Assembly: GCA_023436395.1 (NCBI GenBank)
Contig: JAEZJJ010000066.1
Location: forward strand, 1-64,000
Length of the DNA stretch: 64,000 nt
DNA from: Bacillota bacterium
GTDB taxonomy: Bacteria; Bacillota; Clostridia; Lachnospirales; Cellulosilyticaceae
Direction: 5' to 3'
Both the position numbers and the translations under genes were made by a program. Positions 60,014 to 64,000 of this stretch are shown here, in pieces. The notes under the pieces are model-generated. The model was not told where the DNA came from. It worked only from the letters and a program-made list of their open reading frames with translations, and searched no databases. The stretch's first letter is position 1; each line of letters begins with the position of its first letter.

Positions 60014-62299
60014 ATGAAATATATGAACCATATGTGGGCAATAGCTCTAGCTCTCTTGGTTGGGATGAGCACTATATTTACTGGATGTCAATCCTCAGCT
60101 AATCCTAAAAAAGAAGTGGCTATGGGACGTTATTTAGAAGAAGAAATAGAGTTTGAAGGTATAGATAATGAGAGAATGTCTGACATTGTATTTTTTGAAA
60201 ATAAAGAGGGAAATATAGAAGCACTTATAGAGGAGTGGAAAGTAGAAGCAGACTATAGTTATAAATGCTATGTTCTTGGAGAGGATAACGTATGGAGAGA
60301 AACCGATGAAGCATTAAGTAGTGCGATAGCTAGTAAGGGCTTAGATAGTATATATGGTATCAAAAAAGATAAGAAAACAGGTGAATTATATTTCATGGGA
60401 GGAAATGAAAAAGTAGATGAAGCAGTAAGTGCAGATCAAAGTTTTAAAGACCGATATCATTTTATCCCTTATTTTGCACGTATTAAAGAAGACGGTACTC
60501 TAGAAGAGATAGTTATTGAATGGGAAACTACTAATGATCTTAGTTCTGACCTTATATTAGGAGAGAACCAGTTATTTATTTATCTACATAATGTAAATGT
60601 TATACAACAATATGACCTAAAAACGGGAAGATTTGTTAAAGAAATAGGGGGTAATATTCTGAATTTCACTGTTCTTAAAGATAAAATATATGCGATTCCT
60701 TGGGGAGAACAGAGTGTTCTAGAGTGTTATGATATTAAAACAGGAAAATTAATAAGCACTATGGAGACAGTAGTGGCAGGCTACTACAATGATATGATAC
60801 CAGAAGAGAATGAAAAAGGCATTTACTTTATTAACCAAGAAGGCATTTATTACTTGGCTGAAAATGAAGAAATGGTAGAAATGGTTCTAGACGGAAAAAG
60901 ATATACTATTTCATCACCTCAATGTTCAATAAACAATGTGTGTATGTATAAGGGCATATTTTATATGGGGTTGAGGCTTGACAATACATATACTTGTAGG
61001 CAGTACAAGTACCATGAGGATATCCCATTAGAGCCTGAAAAGACATTAACTGTTTTTTCACTCCAAGACTGTCCGTCCCTAAAAGAGGCGGCACAGATAT
61101 ATATGGGAAAAAATCCAGATGTTTATGTTGATTTTAATATTATAAACCAAAGTGATGAACCTATGGATAGGGAAACTAAAAGCCAGGCGGTTGAAGCTAT
61201 TAATACACAGATTTTAGCTGGAGATGTAGCAGATATAATGGTTCTTGATGGTTTGCCAGCAGAGGCATACATAGAAAAGGGTATATTGGGTGATATGAGC
61301 AGTATACTGAATGAAATCGAAAAGAATGGAAATTACTACGATAACTTAATGCGCGCTTATGAAAATAATAATAAAATTTATGGGTTGCCATTAAAATTTA
61401 GTATATTAAGTGCAGTAGGTGAGCGTGAACTTTTAAAAGACGGCTTTAGTATAGAAGATTTGGCAGCTTATCAAAGACAATATCCCGACAAACAGGTATT
61501 AGGTAATATGGCACCAGAAGAATTGGTGAAAATGATGAGTAGCCTATGGTATTCAAAGATTATTGGCTCAGATGGGAAAGTCAATAATAAGCAACTTATC
61601 ACCTTCTTAGAAGCTGTGAATACATTAGCGCCTATGAAAGAAGGAATGACGGATTGCTATAGTGCTCAAAATTGCTATCTTGGGGCACGTACTTTTCAGG
61701 CAATGGATAAAGAAATAAAGGTGATCATAGAAGATATAACGGATATTAATAGTCTGCAAGTAATGATGTATGCTAAAGAGCAATTAGAACAAGGGATGAT
61801 TGCCCCCTGCATTGAAGGAGAAAAAAACCTAATTAATTTGCAACAACTCATTGGGATTAATGAAGCAAGTGATAAAAAAGAGGAAATTCAAGAATTATTG
61901 TCCATTGCTTTTTCTAAAGAAATATCAGATAATAATTTTTTGTGGAATTTCACAGTGAATAAAGATATAGCTGATAGTATGTTTGTAGGGGAATATACGC
62001 AAAAAGTGGTTGGTACAAGTAGCGAGTATGACTTAAAGCATATGGGTGCAAGTTTTGCACAAGTAAGAGAAGACGGTGAATGGGAATACAAAGATATTCT
62101 TAAGTGGTATACTGAAGAGGGAAAATATTATATTAATGTTTTAAAAGATGCCAAGGCATTAAAGCCAATAGATAGTAAAATACTAGATATTATTCAGCAA
62201 GAGTCTGAAGACTACTTTATGGGAGATATAAGTGTAGCAGAAGCAACTGAAAATATCAAAGAAAAAGTTGAGCTTTACTTAAGCGAGCAGAATAAATAG
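60014..62299 (+). CDS. Large lipoprotein solute-binding protein of an ABC importer, 761 aa
   Basis: Signal peptide with lipobox IFTGC (Cys25). Residues ~40-340 form a beta-rich region with repeated Tyr/Asp-Lys-rich strands (YDLKTGRFVKEIGG, YDIKTGKLIST), likely a propeller-type extension. Residues ~345-755 are an extracellular solute-binding domain (EKTLTVFSLQDCPSLKEAAQIY). The usual binding protein is ~430 residues, so this is an enlarged, sensor-like version. Followed by two permease genes; substrate probably a sugar or oligosaccharide. Confidence 0.82.
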   Translation: MKYMNHMWAIALALLVGMSTIFTGCQSSANPKKEVAMGRYLEEEIEFEGIDNERMSDIVFFENKEGNIEALIEEWKVEADYSYKCYVLGEDNVWRETDEALSSAIASKGLDSIYGIKKDKKTGELYFMGGNEKVDEAVSADQSFKDRYHFIPYFARIKEDGTLEEIVIEWETTNDLSSDLILGENQLFIYLHNVNVIQQYDLKTGRFVKEIGGNILNFTVLKDKIYAIPWGEQSVLECYDIKTGKLISTMETVVAGYYNDMIPEENEKGIYFINQEGIYYLAENEEMVEMVLDGKRYTISSPQCSINNVCMYKGIFYMGLRLDNTYTCRQYKYHEDIPLEPEKTLTVFSLQDCPSLKEAAQIYMGKNPDVYVDFNIINQSDEPMDRETKSQAVEAINTQILAGDVADIMVLDGLPAEAYIEKGILGDMSSILNEIEKNGNYYDNLMRAYENNNKIYGLPLKFSILSAVGERELLKDGFSIEDLAAYQRQYPDKQVLGNMAPEELVKMMSSLWYSKIIGSDGKVNNKQLITFLEAVNTLAPMKEGMTDCYSAQNCYLGARTFQAMDKEIKVIIEDITDINSLQVMMYAKEQLEQGMIAPCIEGEKNLINLQQLIGINEASDKKEEIQELLSIAFSKEISDNNFLWNFTVNKDIADSMFVGEYTQKVVGTSSEYDLKHMGASFAQVREDGEWEYKDILKWYTEEGKYYINVLKDAKALKPIDSKILDIIQQESEDYFMGDISVAEATENIKEKVELYLSEQNK

Positions 62300-62302
62300 G
62301 AG

Positions 62303-62346
62303 AATGAGCTATTTTAGGGAAAAACCTAAAATAGCTCATTTTTTTA
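62303..62346 (+). terminator. Terminator-like hairpin inside the ABC operon
   Basis: AATGAGCTATTTTAGG pairs with CCTAAAATAGCTCATT, followed by T6. Between the binding protein and permease genes; probably lowers permease expression relative to the binding protein. Confidence 0.75.
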
Positions 62347-62409
62347 TGTTTTTACAGATAGTTTACAGAAAATTTAAGTAGAATGAAAAAAAGATAGGAG
62401 AAGATACAT

Positions 62410-63255
62410 ATGATTAAATTAAAGAAATGGAAAGGTTTATTATTTGTGCTACCTAGTTTTATAGGGGTAATGCTTTTTTATATTTATCCTTTTATATCAA
62501 GTTTAAAGTACTGTTTTACCATGGGCGGAATAGATAGGAAGTTTGTTGGCATATCTAATTTTATAAGTTTATTCCATAATGAGGCTTATCAGTTAGCAGT
62601 AAAAAACACCTTCTTGATCATTGGATTGGCAGTACCTGTTTTATGTGTGGTGGCATTGATTTTAGCATTGGTGATGGAGAAGTATTTCAGGAAATATAGC
62701 TTTTTGCAAGGATGGCTACTTTTGCCGTTGGCTATCCCAGCAGCTTCTTTATTATTAGTATGGAAAGATTTATTTAGTCAAGGTGGAATATTAGACACCT
62801 GTTTAAGAACAAACTGTGATTATTTAAACTGTCAGCATACACCTTTTATTATTATCGGGATGATTCTTTGGAAAAATATAGGTTATGATGTACTTTTAAT
62901 CTTAAGTTCACTTCTGATGCTGTCCAAAGAATATGAAGAGGCGGCTAGGCTAGAAGGAGCCAATGAACTTCAAGTGGCCTGTGGTATTAAACTCCCACAG
63001 CTTGTGCCTATGTTATTTTTTACAGTTACGATTTCACTATTTAACAGTTTTAAGATTTCAAGGGAAGTCTATCTTTTAGGCGGAGAATATCCTCATAAAA
63101 GTATTTATTTATTGCAGCATTATATGAGTAATAACTTCTTTCATTTGAATTATGAGAAGCTGACCACAGCGGCGTTTATGCTTTACATAGTTATTTTTAC
63201 CATTATTTATGTTGGAGCAAGGTGGCAACAACATTATACAGAGAATTCTTTATAG
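62410..63255 (+). CDS. ABC sugar transporter permease (MalF/UgpA-like)
   Basis: 281 residues; ATG after ATAGGAGAAGATACAT. Six TM segments (VLPSFIGVMLFYIYPF onward). EAA loop EEAARLEGANELQVACGIKLPQLVP at ~176-200 contacts the ATPase. Forms a heterodimer with the next gene's product. Confidence 0.92.
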   Translation: MIKLKKWKGLLFVLPSFIGVMLFYIYPFISSLKYCFTMGGIDRKFVGISNFISLFHNEAYQLAVKNTFLIIGLAVPVLCVVALILALVMEKYFRKYSFLQGWLLLPLAIPAASLLLVWKDLFSQGGILDTCLRTNCDYLNCQHTPFIIIGMILWKNIGYDVLLILSSLLMLSKEYEEAARLEGANELQVACGIKLPQLVPMLFFTVTISLFNSFKISREVYLLGGEYPHKSIYLLQHYMSNNFFHLNYEKLTTAAFMLYIVIFTIIYVGARWQQHYTENSL

Positions 63256-63268
63256 GAGGAGGAGAGAG

Positions 63269-64000
63269 GTGGTTAGAAAAATAGTATCTTTAATAGTTAT
63301 CAGTTTTTTAGTAAGTAGCGTATTACTTCCCATCCTTTATATAGTGTTTCATTCTTTGAAGGGAGAGGCACTTATTATTTCTCTTTATGCAGGAAAGGTG
63401 CCATATACCATTTGGCAGAAGATAGTCATCAAACCTTTTTATGTGAATCTAGACCAGTACTATGAAATGCTTTTTAGAACACCAAGGCTATTGTATATGT
63501 TTTGGAATTCTATAATGATTACGGTTCCTGTAGTAATAGGGCAGATAGGTTTAGCTTTTTTGGCTGCCTATGGTTTTAGTAAATTAAAGTTTCCAGGTTC
63601 TGAAACCTTGTTTTTTATCTATATTGTCATTATGCTCATGCCTTTTCAGGTGACCATGGTTCCCAACTATATCATACTAAATAAACTGAACCTTATAGAT
63701 ACAAAATGGGCATTGATTTTACCAGGGGTTTTTAATACTTTTAGCGTTTTATTCTTAAAACAATTCATGGAAGGCATAGATAAATGTTTTTTAGAAGAGG
63801 CCAGGCTTTTAGGGGCATCGGAATGGCAGATTTTAAAATATGTGATGCTCCCCATGAGTAAACCCATGATTATGTCTGTTATTGTGTTCGTTTTTATAGA
63901 TTATTGGAGTATGGTGGAACAACCTGTGATTTTTTTGAAAAATGAAACCCATTATCCGCTTTCAGCATACTTAGGCATTATTAATGATAACAAGATAAGT
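63269..64000 (+). CDS. ABC sugar transporter permease (MalG/UgpE-like), 3' truncated by the window
   Basis: GTG 63269 after AGGAGGAGAGAG; open to the window end (244 codons). N-terminal TM (IVSLIVISFLVSSVLLPILY), AAYGFSKLKFPG, and the EAA loop EEARLLGASEWQILKYVMLP near residues 173-192. 13 bp after the first permease; no ATPase gene is seen before the window ends, as is common for CUT1 systems that share MsmK/MalK. Confidence 0.9.
   Translation, partial: MVRKIVSLIVISFLVSSVLLPILYIVFHSLKGEALIISLYAGKVPYTIWQKIVIKPFYVNLDQYYEMLFRTPRLLYMFWNSIMITVPVVIGQIGLAFLAAYGFSKLKFPGSETLFFIYIVIMLMPFQVTMVPNYIILNKLNLIDTKWALILPGVFNTFSVLFLKQFMEGIDKCFLEEARLLGASEWQILKYVMLPMSKPMIMSVIVFVFIDYWSMVEQPVIFLKNETHYPLSAYLGIINDNKIS

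Overview
The window is AT-rich, densely coded DNA of a low-GC Firmicute. Gene families (ClpS/ClpA, YitT, BlaI/M56, ECF sigma plus DUF4179 pairs, ABC-F ATPase, HelD, DUF2087 regulator), AGGAGG ribosome binding sites and hairpin-plus-T-tract terminators all fit the Clostridia, probably Lachnospirales. A Cellulosilyticum-like genus is a guess from memory, not shown by the sequence.

Layout. 1-5.8 kb: the 3' part of a coiled-coil/acidic protein fused to a maltose-acetyltransferase fold, a small unknown protein, a YitT membrane protein, a zinc-finger/HTH/DUF2087 regulator, then the clpS-clpA operon. 5.84-20.51 kb: a 14.7-kb mobile element has split clpA exactly inside the Walker B motif of its second ATPase domain. 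The clpA halves flank it without loss of a codon (567 + 183 codons). The element carries three tyrosine-recombinase-like genes plus a fourth small gene in one operon (Tn554/recombinase-trio style), a small minus-strand operon facing an XRE repressor, a decayed IS with 26-bp terminal inverted repeats, and a complete type III restriction-modification pair (mod-res). 21-33.5 kb: aroB, a radical SAM protein, a Nudix hydrolase, an ABC-F ribosome-protection-type ATPase with a possible attenuator leader, acetyltransferases, a chemoreceptor, a LysR regulator and HelD. 33.5-47.4 kb: regulators, a BlaI-type repressor with an M56-LCP fusion protein, a DJ-1 protein, LysR, two ECF-sigma/DUF4179 gene pairs, a probable structured RNA near 42.35-42.55 kb, and an ABC-2 exporter divergent from a TetR regulator.

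47.4-54.6 kb holds the most unusual locus, an apparent RNA-repair/RNA-quality-control island. It contains a DUF2828 (Ro60-like, vWA) protein, two minus-strand arrays totalling eight hairpin RNAs, a metallo-beta-lactamase-fold hydrolase, a GGADGPT micro-membrane protein, two tandem WYL regulators and the RNA ligase RtcB. Several of the RNAs are tRNA mimics in circularly permuted order (T arm, 3' acceptor strand, short loop, 5' acceptor strand, D arm), as in bacterial Y RNAs. One retains a tRNA-Leu-like D arm, anticodon stem and variable arm. Each RNA is closed by a 7-8-bp stem followed by a TACAGC-like sequence. Array 1 (in front of the DUF2828 gene), array 2 and rtcB share a nearly identical 24-bp upstream motif at a fixed distance from a possible -10 box, so they look like one regulon, plausibly controlled by the WYL proteins.

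54.8-64 kb: a polytopic glycosyltransferase-like protein, TetR plus flavodoxin-like reductase, a sensor kinase/response regulator pair, and an ABC sugar importer operon (large lipoprotein binding protein and two permeases, the second cut by the window end).

Identifications rest on reading motifs by eye. No database or folding program was run; residue positions are approximate unless counted.
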